This document shows, one piece after another, positions 23,801 to 34,799 of a stretch of 64,000 bases of DNA. The translations under genes and the position numbers were made by a program. The stretch's first letter is position 1. Every line of letters begins with the position of its first letter. The notes below the pieces were generated by a model. It was given only the letters and a program-made list of their open reading frames with translations, was not told where the DNA came from and ran no database searches. Source of the stretch: Xiphophorus maculatus (Eukaryota; Chordata; Actinopteri; Cyprinodontiformes; Poeciliidae); assembly GCF_002775205.1 (NCBI RefSeq), contig NC_036446.1, positions 19,778,565 through 19,842,564 of the forward strand, read 5' to 3'.

Positions 23801-25007
23801 GGGATCATTCGCAAGTCAGAACATGTGCTAATTGTTGTGGTGCCAGGTTATTTGTAACATAAACTGATACTACTGTTTTTTTTCTGAGTTTTATTGAAAG
23901 TTTAAATATTCACAAATGTATACTGGTATTTTTATACACCGTTTCAAAATAAGAAGCCAGAAGTGACGTTATTAAAGCTCATATTAAGTTGAGACATGCA
24001 TTGTAAATTGCTGCTTTATAAATAAGCTGAACTGAATTGATATTAGCCCCATTTATGACATTTTACATGCGTCCTGTCTCGTTAGATACTAGAATTAGGT
24101 TTGCTAGGCAATCTCGGACTGTTCAAGTTGTAGTTTCAGTTGACCTTGTTGTATTTCTAATTGGGAATTCAGAAAATCCAGCTTCTGAACACAAGAAACT
24201 CTAACACACTAGAGTTTGGGGACGTAGAAGACCAGGAAGCAACAGTCAATATAATATCACATCTTTTTTATGGAGAATGGAGGTCTACTGGTGCATTGAG
24301 GTATATTCCAATTTGTTTCTGTGCAGCTCTTCCACTCAATCCTTTCAGACAGGTTGAGGTCTCCATGTTGATTTGGGTTTTGGTTATTTTCTATGAGCCG
24401 TGCATAGATCAAACTCAGGCTGAGGAATTTTAATTCAGAGAAAAGTGGTAGCTGCATTAAATGTTTTCCACTTGTAAATGGTTGCTCTCGATGGAACAAC
24501 GGACTCCATATTACCTTGAAACTACTTTATTAATTTTGAATTGTGAATCATTTAGGTATAAAATCAACCAATGTATATAGATAACTGAGAAAGAAACCAG
24601 CAGTAAATATGATCTTTGGGTCCCATTGTTACATTTTCTATCTAGGATTTTTTTGTGATCATTTGTGAAATTTCTAAACCTTAGATATTTTTGTCTGCTG
24701 TAGATACAGTCATATTTGGGTATAAAGGCAGTACAGAAAATTAGTGTTGAAGTAACCAAAGTCTTATGAAAAACCCTTAGAAAGGCCGAAGAGACATTAA
24801 GAAAAATCAGCTTGATTTATTACAATCTTATAAAATTCTAAGAAATGCCAAGTGTTTTGAACAGTACTGTATATGTGAATTTAAAGAAGACATTTAAACA
24901 TGAATTGGAGAAACAAAATAAAACTAAATGTTAAGTGTCACACCTTGAACTGTAAGAACAGTGGCTGCAGTTACTCCCAGAAAGATGAGAAGAGACCTAT
25001 GTGACAT
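17869..25007 (-). CDS. cilp: Cartilage intermediate layer protein, complete (1159 aa)
   Basis: Eight coding exons, in transcript order, join in frame: 25007-24944, 23267-23214, 23093-22824, 22705-22526, 22420-22115, 20999-20891, 20454-20306 and 20216-17869 (TAA). CILP is a secreted cartilage and connective-tissue matrix glycoprotein; mammalian CILP binds and restrains TGF-beta and IGF-1. Residues 1-21 form a signal peptide (MSHRSLLIFLGVTAATVL). Next come a mucin2 WxxW domain (DWTTWFNVDHPGGRGDYE, about 40-129), a thrombospondin type 1 repeat (WGLWSNWSPCPALCG, about 139-189), a carboxypeptidase-regulatory-like fold (about 190-291) and an Ig C2 domain (about 292-377, with GEYYCRA). One huge exon follows, with a basic furin-like site KKRRGKR near residue 700, where the precursor is expected to be cut, and the C-terminal NTPPHase-homologous chain. 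Sequence around RRTDHED and YNTVPFNEDDPMSWTEDYL favours cilp over cilp2. Length matches the family (human 1184). Confidence 0.95.
21265..21490 (-). mobile_element. Tc1/mariner transposase remnant in cilp intron 5
   Basis: On the minus strand this segment resembles the Tc1-type transposase region around the 'HGGGSIMLWGC' motif (gaagcaggggtggcagcaac, then tattctgtgggtgttc). Further N-terminal transposase text follows up to about 21490. Stops and frame breaks are frequent, so it is a dead fragment. The assignment comes from pattern recognition. Confidence 0.65.
21490..21625. mobile_element. Common teleost interspersed repeat fragment
   Basis: The text 'tgtccttggacaagacgctt' followed by cacctgcc and tgctggtggtggtcag is a motif seen again and again in fish genomes. 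The family name is not certain to me. It directly abuts the Tc1-like remnant in the same cilp intron. Confidence 0.5.
21863..21907. repeat. Short tandem duplication, 27-bp period
   Basis: tgtgtgtaatctaatata occurs at 21863-21880 and again at 21890-21907, giving a 27-bp tandem repeat of just under two units within the cilp intron. Confidence 0.8.
23460..24310 (+). pseudogene. Degenerate inverted copy of the cilp last exon, inside cilp intron 1
   Basis: On the strand opposite to cilp, the sequence KTCMDTNTMMFGHASAAYNE, then GPMRF, mirrors QKCVNTKAVVYGRAIAADNG, then EPMRF, of the cilp last exon. Nucleotides also align; by hand count, 54 of 72 bases match over the block ending CCAATGAGGTTT. The alignment continues through TTTGTTGA and ACAAAGGTGCT (about 23650-23700) and TTCAATGTTCTAC (about 23720). 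It resumes at 24178-24300, where LEFGDVEDQEATVNI mirrors LNLGEVEGQEAMVQI. A block of roughly 400 bases interrupts the copy. Stops and indels break the frame. Only last-exon sequence was found, so it could be an inverted partial duplication or a truncated processed copy of cilp or a close relative. Confidence 0.8.
23790..24165. other. Insertion within the cilp-like pseudogene, unclassified
   Basis: About 400 bases separate two pseudogene blocks that are contiguous in the cilp exon (split just after the codons for APVTIS). I recognise no transposase, tRNA head or terminal inverted repeat. A short taaataagctgaactgaattg motif resembles the end of a common fish repeat. Confidence 0.45.
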
Positions 25008-25804
25008 TTTCACTGTCTGCCGCCACACTGGACCCTCCAGACTTTCTCCTCTGCTATGCGTAAGTCCACAAAAAAGTAAATCTTTGGCAGCAAAAACACC
25101 TGGAGGAATGATTAAGTTAAAATATGTTCCAAGACATGAATGTTCAGCACATACTGTACATCTCTATAAAAGAGTGAAGTTGATAGTAAAATGGCATTAA
25201 AACATAAAATGGGAAGTACACTTCATTACATTTATAAAAACAATAGTTTGTTTCTGGTAAAACAAAGCAGTAAATGCAGTGTACTTCTTTTCTCTGAGCT
25301 TTAAAGTTAAAAAAAAACCTTGGATGGACAGAGCTGTGCTCTCAGATTACACATCTGTGTTAGCCATCACCATTTGTCTGGGGAACACTCAAACATATCT
25401 GCATCCACTGTCGAAATCTGGCCACACAACCCAAACACCCACACACAAACACAAAAGGGCTGACTTAAAAGGAGGAAAAACTGGACACTAACAACCATGT
25501 TGTAGCTTCTTCATTGCTAATGTTTTTCAGTGGATATTTAGAACAATAATTGCATATGTAGCTGAAAGGGGGAAATAAAGAAACAACACAAGTGTGCTTG
25601 TCAGATATTAGCTTCGGATTGTGATTTACAAAATGTCCATAGTTTTAGCTTTAGAATACTTTTTATTACTTTTTACATACTTTTTACAGTAGGTTCCTTT
25701 TAGCACTTTAATTTCAACATGGTGATAATCTGACTTCTCTGCACAGTTTAATCTACCAGATTAATCAGAACACATAAAATAAAGTAGGATTTCTTTTTTC
25801 TTAC

Positions 25805-25935
25805 CTGCTTTGATAATGGACACTTGCTAAAGAGCCTCTGGTTGTATATTTTGAACTGGAAAGTCTTCTCTAAACTTTTTTCTGAAATTGTTCTCTCACT
25901 CTTTTCTCCTTCCCTTGTGGTTCCTTGTTCTAGTT
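25805..25935 (-). other. Probable non-coding first exon of cilp
   Basis: On the cilp strand a consensus donor GCAG|GTAAGAA ends an exon at 25805. Upstream at 25958-25964 is a TATA box, so transcription would start near 25930. The next exon carries the ATG at 25007; its acceptor may be the AG before 25099 or another closer to the ATG. This exon adds only 5' UTR. Confidence 0.55.
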
Positions 25936-25957
25936 GAAAATCCTCCTCCTTCGGTGC

Positions 25958-25964
25958 TTTTATA
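25958..25964 (-). promoter_or_regulatory. TATA box of the cilp promoter
   Basis: TATAAAA (on the minus strand, GAGGTATAAAAGCACC) lies about 20-30 bases before the inferred start of the non-coding exon and is preceded by a purine-rich GGGGAGGGAG tract. A TATA promoter fits a tissue-restricted matrix gene and contrasts with the TATA-less eif3j promoter. Confidence 0.55.
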
Positions 25965-26940
25965 CCTCTCTGCCTCTGCTTCCACTCCCTCCCCTCTCGA
26001 CTACTAGCCACAAGGTCTTTGTTTTTGCACCATGATATTTTTTATCACCTCCCCTTGTACAACTATGACATTAAAGGATTATTAGATGGCTTGTTGCATA
26101 AAAGAGGAATTATCGCAGGCTCCACATTACAAAGGCAAGTGTTAATAGATTGACCTGTGTGTTAAAAGATCAGTGGTGATCGACTGGATTTGCTCTCATT
26201 TCAATCTTCCCATCAGTTCAATTAATCTGCTTGAAAAGCAATACTTCTAATAAAAAACTTATTTAGTATCACACATTTATAAAAAACAAACAAACTCAGT
26301 TTTCTGTTGAGAGGTGATAATTACAAAATATATAGCTGAAAATGATTTGAACAAAGGTAGCACTTTATTAACTATGTTAATAATTGAATACAGCCTTGCT
26401 TCATTTTTTTGCACACATCAGTTTCACACACATTATTACATTTGTGCTCCTGGGTTCCAAGGAGAAATTAAAGTACAGCTGTGTCTACAATTTTTTTTGT
26501 CTTGTGTTGGTTTAAACTTTGGTGTAATTTGCTGATGATTTTTACCTCTTAAACTCAGATCCAGTTCCAGCTCAAAAAGATACATATTTTAGGAAAAACA
26601 TAAATGGACAGAGTATTGTCTTAAAGCGTTAAGCTATTCTAAATTGCTTTTAATTTTGCTTCAAAGAAGCCAACATTTTTTTGTGAACTTGATCGATATT
26701 TTGTCAGGCGTTCCTAAATTTTTAAAAAGGATTTTGGTGGATTTTCTGTCTGGACTTTGGCAGGATATGTTTTGTTTACAGTGTGCAATTAAAATAAAAA
26801 AAGAGGACAAATGGAGGTTCAAAGGAAGTTTCTCCAACAAATTACAGTGTTTGAAACTCATGTTTTTTGACAAATAAGTAAAAAAAAAAAGCAAGGAAGT
26901 TAAACAGGATCTGTGGAGATTAATATTTCGTTGATTATTT

Positions 26941-27050
26941 CCTATTCTCAAGTTTTAAGAAAATTATGCTTTAGTGTTTGCTGATTCACCTATTCTCAGA
27001 TTTTGAAAATTATGCTTTAGTGTTTGCTGATTCACCTATTCTCCGATTTT
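26941..27050. repeat. Tandem duplication, 46-48-bp unit, about 2.3 copies
   Basis: The unit begins cctattctca and contains aaaattatgctttagtgttt then gctgattca. It occurs at 26941-26988 and 26989-27034, with a partial third start at 27035-27050. The copies differ by a few bases. Confidence 0.9.
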
Positions 27051-30000
27051 CTGTGCAAAACAACTCAAAAATTACTAATTGAACGTTTGCTTCTTGATGG
27101 AGATTTTTGTAGAGCAAAAGTAATAAAGAAAATGCATCTTTGGAAACTGAAAATACCTTGGCGCACTGCTACTTAACACGCTATTGGCTGACGTTTGTAA
27201 AGCAGCCAATCCACGAGCCCCATTCATTTTCCTTGGCGTTGATTGGTTGTACCCGCAACAGCGGAGATGGGGAAGACTGCAGAGTTTTTCCTGGCAGGGT
27301 GTCACCTCTGCTTCAAAGATAAATAACCACATGCTGTTCTTCTTTCTTTGTTTATTACAGTTTCTAGAGAGAAACTGCAATAAACTAAATCTGCTATCTG
27401 CAAGTCAAGCCTTTTTCTAGCTGCAAAATGCAGCTGGGAAAAATATTCAGGCTATTTCCACCATGTATCCATTCAAATTCTAATTTCTGTGGTATTAAAT
27501 CCGCACACTCCTCCTGGGACTTATCTGACTCTTTAGCTGCTAATCGCTCCATTGTGTCTACCCAGCTTCTGACTTTGACTGGTGTTTGGTGATAAGCATA
27601 TGGTCTGCAGTTGGTTATACAAGCTATTCTTTTATCAGAAACATCTGATCATTGCTGCCAGACACCGCACTATGACTATGCTTAGAGTAGGTCAAACAGT
27701 TGGAGGCCAAAATACTGAAGCACTGAGCTGAAAGGCTCCTCTGCAAAGCTGGAGAGGCTACAAAACCAGCAAATAATTTTCTGTCAAAGATGCCACCCGA
27801 GGTTTTTTCAGTACTTTTGATGTGTGCAGGAAGAAACAAGCAAAAACACAACTTGGCACAGTTTAAGTATTTTCTCTCAGAGGTTCTGTAATGCTTCCAC
27901 CGTGATGTTTTCCCACAAATCGTTAGGTGACATCACTGTGTGAACTAGAAGGAAAAGAAAACCCAGGGGACAAGAGATGACCTGTTTCTGCACCTCAGTA
28001 TTTTCTGGCTTCCTTTAGTTCCCAGGCTAAGTAAAGGAACAAATGATGGTACAGTGAATAATTATGTTTTAACTGCATGCATGCCAACAAGTCCGAATTA
28101 GTGCTGAGAGTCCAGAGGCAGCTGAAGCATTAAAACAATGCTCTGGGGTAAAATCTCGATAACAATTTATACAATTTTTGTAGTGCAGAGGTGAAAACCA
28201 CTGCTGTAAAAACAACTTGTCTTAGCAGCATACTTTGTTTGTATCTAAAGAGCATGCAAGCTTCCATTAACATGGTCAGGTGAGCATGAAAAACTAATGC
28301 ACAAGTAATTACCGTGGTCAAAACAGTTACTCACTGCTTCAAGCAGATTTACTGAATTCATTAGAAATATTTCAGATAGAATGGGGCTTTAATTGCACTA
28401 ACAGCCTGATTCTGTTTGTTTCTCATCACCTCCAGTCACAACTGAGAATATGTTTCTCTACCTTTTTCAGTACAAATATGAAGAATCCTACCAGCATCTC
28501 ATCATCCTTGCTGTGTTGGATTAGAAGATAGCTGGATTATATAATAGTTTTAAGAGCTGAAGACTGAGACATGCAAATGCTGCCTCGCTTCTGCTACAGG
28601 ATTACATACGTACATATTTTATAGACAGAAAGGAAGTAGACGGGGGTAAATGTGGGCCTCGGAGGCCCTGATGATAGGAGCAGAAGCAGGTTTGCATATT
28701 TTCACTGGTAGAGTCATTAAAATGGACCAACTGCAGCCCCTCGTTTCTTTGTCTGTCTCTCATCAATGTCCTCTGTGCTGGACGAGGAGACATGTCATGC
28801 AGTGTGGGGTTAGTCTTTTACATACATGTTAAAATTTTGACCTGCTCCTCTGAAATCTATCAGTTCATGGCTCTTTGTCAGCAGTAGCAACAATAAAAGT
28901 TTCTGTAAGCAGATAAAGTTAGAATTCAAGTAGATTATATTTGTTTGATGCATTAGCAGTTTGATTGGCCGTCACCCATTTTATTCTCTATTCTAAAAAA
29001 AATCTTAAACTCAAGGTGGTTGAAACATAATTTTTAATTAACAATGAGGCCATTCTGTTGATTGATGCCTACTTTTTAAATGTCCTCTCTATAAATGTTC
29101 TAAGTCCTTCTGGTTTTTTCTTTTGTGATAGTATTATTTGTCTTGATATGCACACATTTGCTGATCACAATGTTCTTATTTGACTGACCCAAAGATTTCC
29201 AATCCAAGCTTTCAATCACTTATTAGTCAGTGAAGAGGAGAAAAAAATCCCAATAAGTTCAGCACTGAGGTGAAAATATTTGGCTATGATGATACTAGGG
29301 AGGGGAAAGAATGTAATTTTTAATGTAAAGATCAAAAGGTAATTATAATCTTGAGAAAACTACTAAGCATGTGTTTTATGCATGTTTTGTTCAAAGAGTA
29401 GTTTATGTTTCATGAAGTTTCATTTTCTTGTTGATTTTATTTTAAAGCAGCTGTCACTTTTGATTGTTGCTATAATGTCTAAGACAACCCTGCCCAGTCT
29501 TCTCTGACCTTTGACATCAAAAGGTACAGACGCTCATGCAACTGCTGCTTGCTGGACGTCTTCTTTCTTTCTGACCATTTTCTGGTTAAGAGTGAGAACC
29601 CAGTAAATCAAGAGTTTCTGAAATACTCAGACAACCAGGTCTGGTTGGCTAAATTCAAGCTAAACACCAAGCAGAAGGGTGACAGGAAGATTAGAATATT
29701 ATCATTTTAGATAACTTTATGTTTTTCATCCACAACACCAGCAGGATTTGGTCTTAAATGTAATGTGGTTTTAGTGTTTGCCTCAGACATGACCTCTTAT
29801 GTCTGGTTGTAATGCCTTACTATTAGGCTGCCCCACGTTACTCACAGTCAAAAACTCATAAAATAGTAATGGGTATGTTTGTGTTCCAAGTAGCATGTGT
29901 GAAAGAGGTGCTGATTTGAAGCACGAGGGGACAAACCGCATGGGAAGTTGGCGACAAAAACAAACTGGAGATTCCTTTACAAATAGTGATTAAAATGTCT

Positions 30001-33000
30001 CAGGCTGCATTTCACTCCACTTTGAACAGCTGTCATGTTCTCCACAAGCAATATACAAAAACACACAACTGAGGGAAGCAAATAAAACCATTAACTTTGT
30101 TTAATAGTTAACAGAAGATTGCAACCAATGAACTGCGTTAAATTTTATAGGTTTTAAAGGCAAAGTAGGGTATAACTGGGCAGGACTGAAACAATGCTGA
30201 CCTTAGGTGAGAGAGGAAAATGGAAATACTGAGGTCTACTGTGAAATCTACTTCCTGCTTTCCTTTGACTCTGTTCCTCACACACTTACAGCTGTGTGTT
30301 TCATCTTAGGTTACTGCATAACTGATCTGGCGTTGGTGCAAAAGCACCAATGCTGTTTGTCTAACTGATGATCATCTTAATAACTATGAGGAAAAAGGGG
30401 GAAAGTGAACATCTGCACAATATTATGACCAAATCATTATCTATACAACACATGTTTGAAGCAAAAAGGCATGTCCACTTACATGTCTGCACAGACACAT
30501 AGACATGAATATGAACGGGAGGAGAGCATGATGGAGTTTCCGCTGAAATGTTACAGAGAGTAAAAAATCCTTCATGTTTTGTGAAAGCGTCCAGCTAATG
30601 AAAGCATGAAGACGTGACAGATTGAAAACATGTGGGTCCAACATGGAACACAGATGAAATCTACATTTTCACTTTCCTGCTTCGAGAGCAGCTTGGAGAC
30701 CTCTGCAGATTCTCAGTACTTCAGGTCTGAAGGAGGAAGATCCCTGCAGTAGAAAAAAAACCCCATGATGTTACACTTATTTTAACTTTAAATTCGTCTT
30801 TCTGTTAATCTGTAAAACATCTTGTGCAAACAAAGATCCTCAAAGTGACACAGTGGATCTTTGTTTATTCTGCTGCAGAAAACCAGGCTATGCTTTCACA
30901 AATGATAGCAGGAAGATGTTAACTCCGGGACAAATTATGTTTATGATTAGACAAAAATAACCCTGCAGTGTTTTCATCTTTCTGTTGTCTGTTTCAAGAA
31001 CCCACTGTCCTTTACACTTACCTCATCCTGAACAAAATAAAATAACTAACAAACAAAAATACACTTGATTTATTTTTTTTCAATTAAAATACTTGCACTT
31101 GATGTCCTGGACATAAAATTATAGTTTTTTGTTTTTTTTTAATAATGTGCTTTTTATTGACAATCATAATGGCATTATTAGTTTGTTTTAAATTAAATTT
31201 AATCAGGAAGTGCAAATTAGTGGCCTTTTTAAGCACCTGTGCAGAAATTCAAAATTATTTATCTACTTATTGGTGATTTCAAAAATTCAGATGTTGGAGT
31301 GTCAAAATGTGGGAAAATTATTCAAATTTGGTATCTGAACTGATGGTAAAATATGACAAAAGTCATTGTTTCCATTAAATAACTATCATTTTAACAGACA
31401 TGTTTTTACCATTACTACATGAGGAAAACAGATGCAAGTTGCTAAAAAATAAAAGGAAGACAGATAATGTTTATGCTCTGACAACAATCAGACAAAAAGA
31501 AGGACTGAGCCAGATCTATCTGTGAAAGAGAAGCTGCAGAATCATCCTGTGAAGTTTTCTTGAAATTCATCCATTTTCTCTGAGCTCCCTTTGACTCTAC
31601 CTGTCAGGGAAACATCTAAAATAGACCAACTAAAGGTTTGGAAGAACATTTTTTACATTAAACAGGACTTCTTCAGTCTTTGGGAAACTGACAAACATGG
31701 TTTTTATTGGTTGTTTTACAGCCAGAAATATGAGAATAAGCTATAAAATAAAAACAATCTATGAGAACCAGACCTTCCTACTAGGATTTACCACAAAACC
31801 TTCAAAGCACCTTTTTTATGGCTTCCACATGTTAGTTCTGACATCCTCTTTTGCTGTTTTGTGTCCATTTGCCCCTTTCTCCCATTCACACACGTTACAG
31901 TTTAGGCATCTACACCGTTTCTGCAGGGGTGTTACAGTTCCATAACTGTTCTTAACTTGACCACTAATTTCTTTAAAGTAGGTTTTTAAATTTGTGCAGA
32001 AAAAGTCGTAGCCAGTTGAGGAGTAAAATCCTGACAAAGAAACATAATAAGTGTTGTGATAACCCACTAAAAGACAATTTCAAAAGTCAGAACTGATGCT
32101 TGAGTTTCAAATGTTAGTTCTTTGGTGGTATTTACTTAATAATTCATTTGTTAACAAATGATTTACAGAGGATAAACTCTCATTTTCCTAAACCTCTGAC
32201 CTCACTGATTTCTTTCAGATCTTTCTTTGATATGGCCCAGGACTGATCAAAACAGCTCTGGAAAGCTGATATCCCCTTCTTGGATGTTGGTCATAATTCA
32301 CTATTACAACACAAACAAGACATTCAGCACTTGCATTCCCAAAGGCAACCTGAGATATTTAGACCTGGCAATGTTTAACTCTGGCACTCAGCTTTCATTG
32401 CTGAACGTCAGGGCATATGTTTCTCTGATAAAACCTTTATGTCTCACAATTCTCTGTTTGTAATTATACTGCAAAATGCTGTGTTTATTTAGGAAAAACT
32501 GCTGGCTGTGATATTGGCAAGCTGATGTACTTGTCCAAACACAAAAGCTCTTTTGACAGTTATGTACACCTATGTCTCTTCTTTGAATCAACATCTGTTA
32601 GCAATCCAACAATCTCTGTTTCTAGATGGACACAGTATGTTTGTGTTTTTAAATGTTCCAAGAAACGTTGACGTGGAGACAGTTTTATCACTTGTATTAA
32701 ATAGGAAAAAAAAAGTAAATTTGCGCATACTTGACTAAGCAGGTTGAATCTCTACATCTTGGCTTAATGGGTAACTGAAAAAAATACGAAATGTTATTCA
32801 GTCTCCAAAACATGGTTCTTGTCTTTGATGCACAGTCTGAGCACCACATTGACTCATCGTTTATTTATTTCCTTCTTTCAGTCATTCATTTATTGTAATC
32901 ACCAGCTAGTTATGCAAGCATTGTTTTGAGCTATAAAACTTCAGTCGACTATAATATTTATTCCTTGTTGAAATAAACCAATTCTGCCTTTTGACCAGTT

Positions 33001-33162
33001 TACTGTACCAAGGTCACAATAGATGACTTCAGGGTTTGTCATAGACTCATTTGTCTCTTTGTTTGCCCATTTATTGACTTGAGCTGGAGTTAGAGGCAAT
33101 TTCAAAGATTAAGACCTTTCTCTGTACTGCCTACCAAAAATAATTTCTCTTTACAGTCATTA

Positions 33163-33187
33163 GTGTGAATGCTGCAGGCATTCACAC
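33163..33187. repeat. Perfect 10-bp hairpin
   Basis: GTGTGAATGC (33163-33172), 5-nt loop tgcag, GCATTCACAC (33178-33187). Confidence 0.8.
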
Positions 33188-33459
33188 CAAGTAGATCCTC
33201 CACTTTTTTTCATACACTTTTTGCCACATAAATACTTCTGCATGAATTGTGCTATTTCACCCATTCAATTTTCCCCGCGTTCTGCTCATTTAAGACATTA
33301 CAGATATTTATTTTGGTATTTATATGCTCTATGGTTTAAGAAATATTCAGCTTTTTGTGATAATCTTTGGTCCCTTTGAAATGAATGGAACGTCCCATAA
33401 GATCTGAAAAATTCTGCTAAAACCTATCACAGCTGAGTCCATCGAACCCTCCTTCCATC

Positions 33460-33540
33460 CCTGAAACCCTAAAACCCTGGACTATGTTTCGGACCCACCT
33501 TAAAATCCTAATTCCAATCCTAATTCCAATCCTAACCCCA
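33460..33540. repeat. Degenerate CCCTAA-like / CCAATCCTAATT short tandem tract
   Basis: The tract contains gaaaccctaaaaccctgg, then atcctaattccaatcctaa, then ttccaatcctaaccccaacc. The period is irregular (about 6 and 12 bases). It resembles degraded telomere-like repeat but is too imperfect to call an interstitial telomere. Confidence 0.6.
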
Positions 33541-33559
33541 ACCCTCCTAAGCAAACTAA

Positions 33560-34793
33560 ACGGCTGCTTGGTGCCCCAGCGCCACTAGGGCCCCCCAAAG
33601 TGGAACAGATTTCTTTTTTTTGTTTTTTAGTAATGATTTCTATGTTATTATATTAACAAAAACAATTTCACTTTAAAGTTGTGATTATTATTTTTTTACA
33701 ATAACATATATTTGATCATGTAGAAATCATTGCATATACGAGCAAAAAGACACAAAATTGTTCTTGGCTCCCCCTGGTGGCCGCGATAGGTCATGCTTCG
33801 CCGGTAATATTATCTGCCGTATTTAATTTATAAAATACTTAAATATTTTATGTACTAAAATATTGAATTATTTACTTCGAAACTTTTTAGGTTTGAAGTA
33901 ATCTAAAAAACTTTCTGTGAGAGAAAATTTGGCGGTGAAATTTTTAGATTTTTTTTAAATTGACCTTTGCATCAGAATGCAAAGCCAAATTTCTAAGTTA
34001 AACGTCGGACCACTTTTTTCAGTAACGAGTAATCTAACGCGTTGCTATTTCATATCCAGTAGTCAGACTACAGTTACTTATCAAAATCATTTTTTCATTA
34101 CTGTGCGTTACTATTTTCTTTTGGAATTTAATTTTATTTCCTCTACGTGTCTTATCGAGTGATCGCCGTTTTTATGCGACAGTATCAGCAGCGACAGAAA
34201 CAATGGAGGGAAGAGGGAGATGCGCATTTTGTTGGTGAAAAATCAGGAACTACTTTGAGTTTTTGTCGCCAAGTCCGATTTTTATAAGCGGCTGTGGGCT
34301 TTTTTTGTTTTGTTTGTTTTTTTAAAGTCGCTTGCAAATTTAATGAGTCGCGGGTTGCGCTTTCTGGGCCCGTTTTTGAACGTGAAGTTGCTCATTTGGG
34401 CTTGGAAATAAGCAGACAGAAACCCCAGAATGTGTCTGACCTCCAGTTAGTTTTAGTCAGGCCCTCCCTGTCCATCATTCCCCGGATGATCCGTCCGTTT
34501 TTTGTACTGTAACCATTAAAAAATCTTCCCTTCAGTTCAGCCTTATAAGTGGAGACACATTGTTGATGTTACCTTTATAAAATAGCTTACAATTAAGTAT
34601 CGGCAAAGATCAATGTAATTTTCACGGAGTTGTTGTTAGCAGTTGCTGAAAGTAACTAAAAAAAGTTACTTTTAATGTAACTTAGTTACTTTCCAAATCA
34701 AGTAGTCAGTAATCCAACTGAGTTACCTTTTCAAGAAGTAATCAGTAATCCGATTAAAGTGACTTTTTCAAAGTAACTATGCCATCACTGAAT
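33560..34793 (+). mobile_element. hAT-like non-autonomous DNA transposon (left end uncertain)
   Basis: The right end at about 34793 reads, on the minus strand, CAGTGATGGCATAGTTACTT followed by repeated agtaactt / ggattactgattac motifs, as in fish hAT-type termini. The interior 34000-34150 matches the reverse complement of 10436-10568. A possible unit start is near 33560 (ggtgccccagcgccactagg), but no matching left terminus was found, so the left side may be truncated or a different repeat. No transposase frame is visible. Confidence 0.55.
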
Positions 34794-34799
34794 TTGACA

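Larger units (their letters stand above)
26000..33420. other. Gene-poor region upstream of cilp
   Basis: About 7.4 kb without a convincing exon. All open frames are short (the longest about 100 codons), lack domains and are A+T-rich. It contains one 47-bp tandem duplication (26941-27050) and the hairpin at 33163. It could hold cilp enhancers, but nothing specific can be read from the sequence. Confidence 0.55.
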
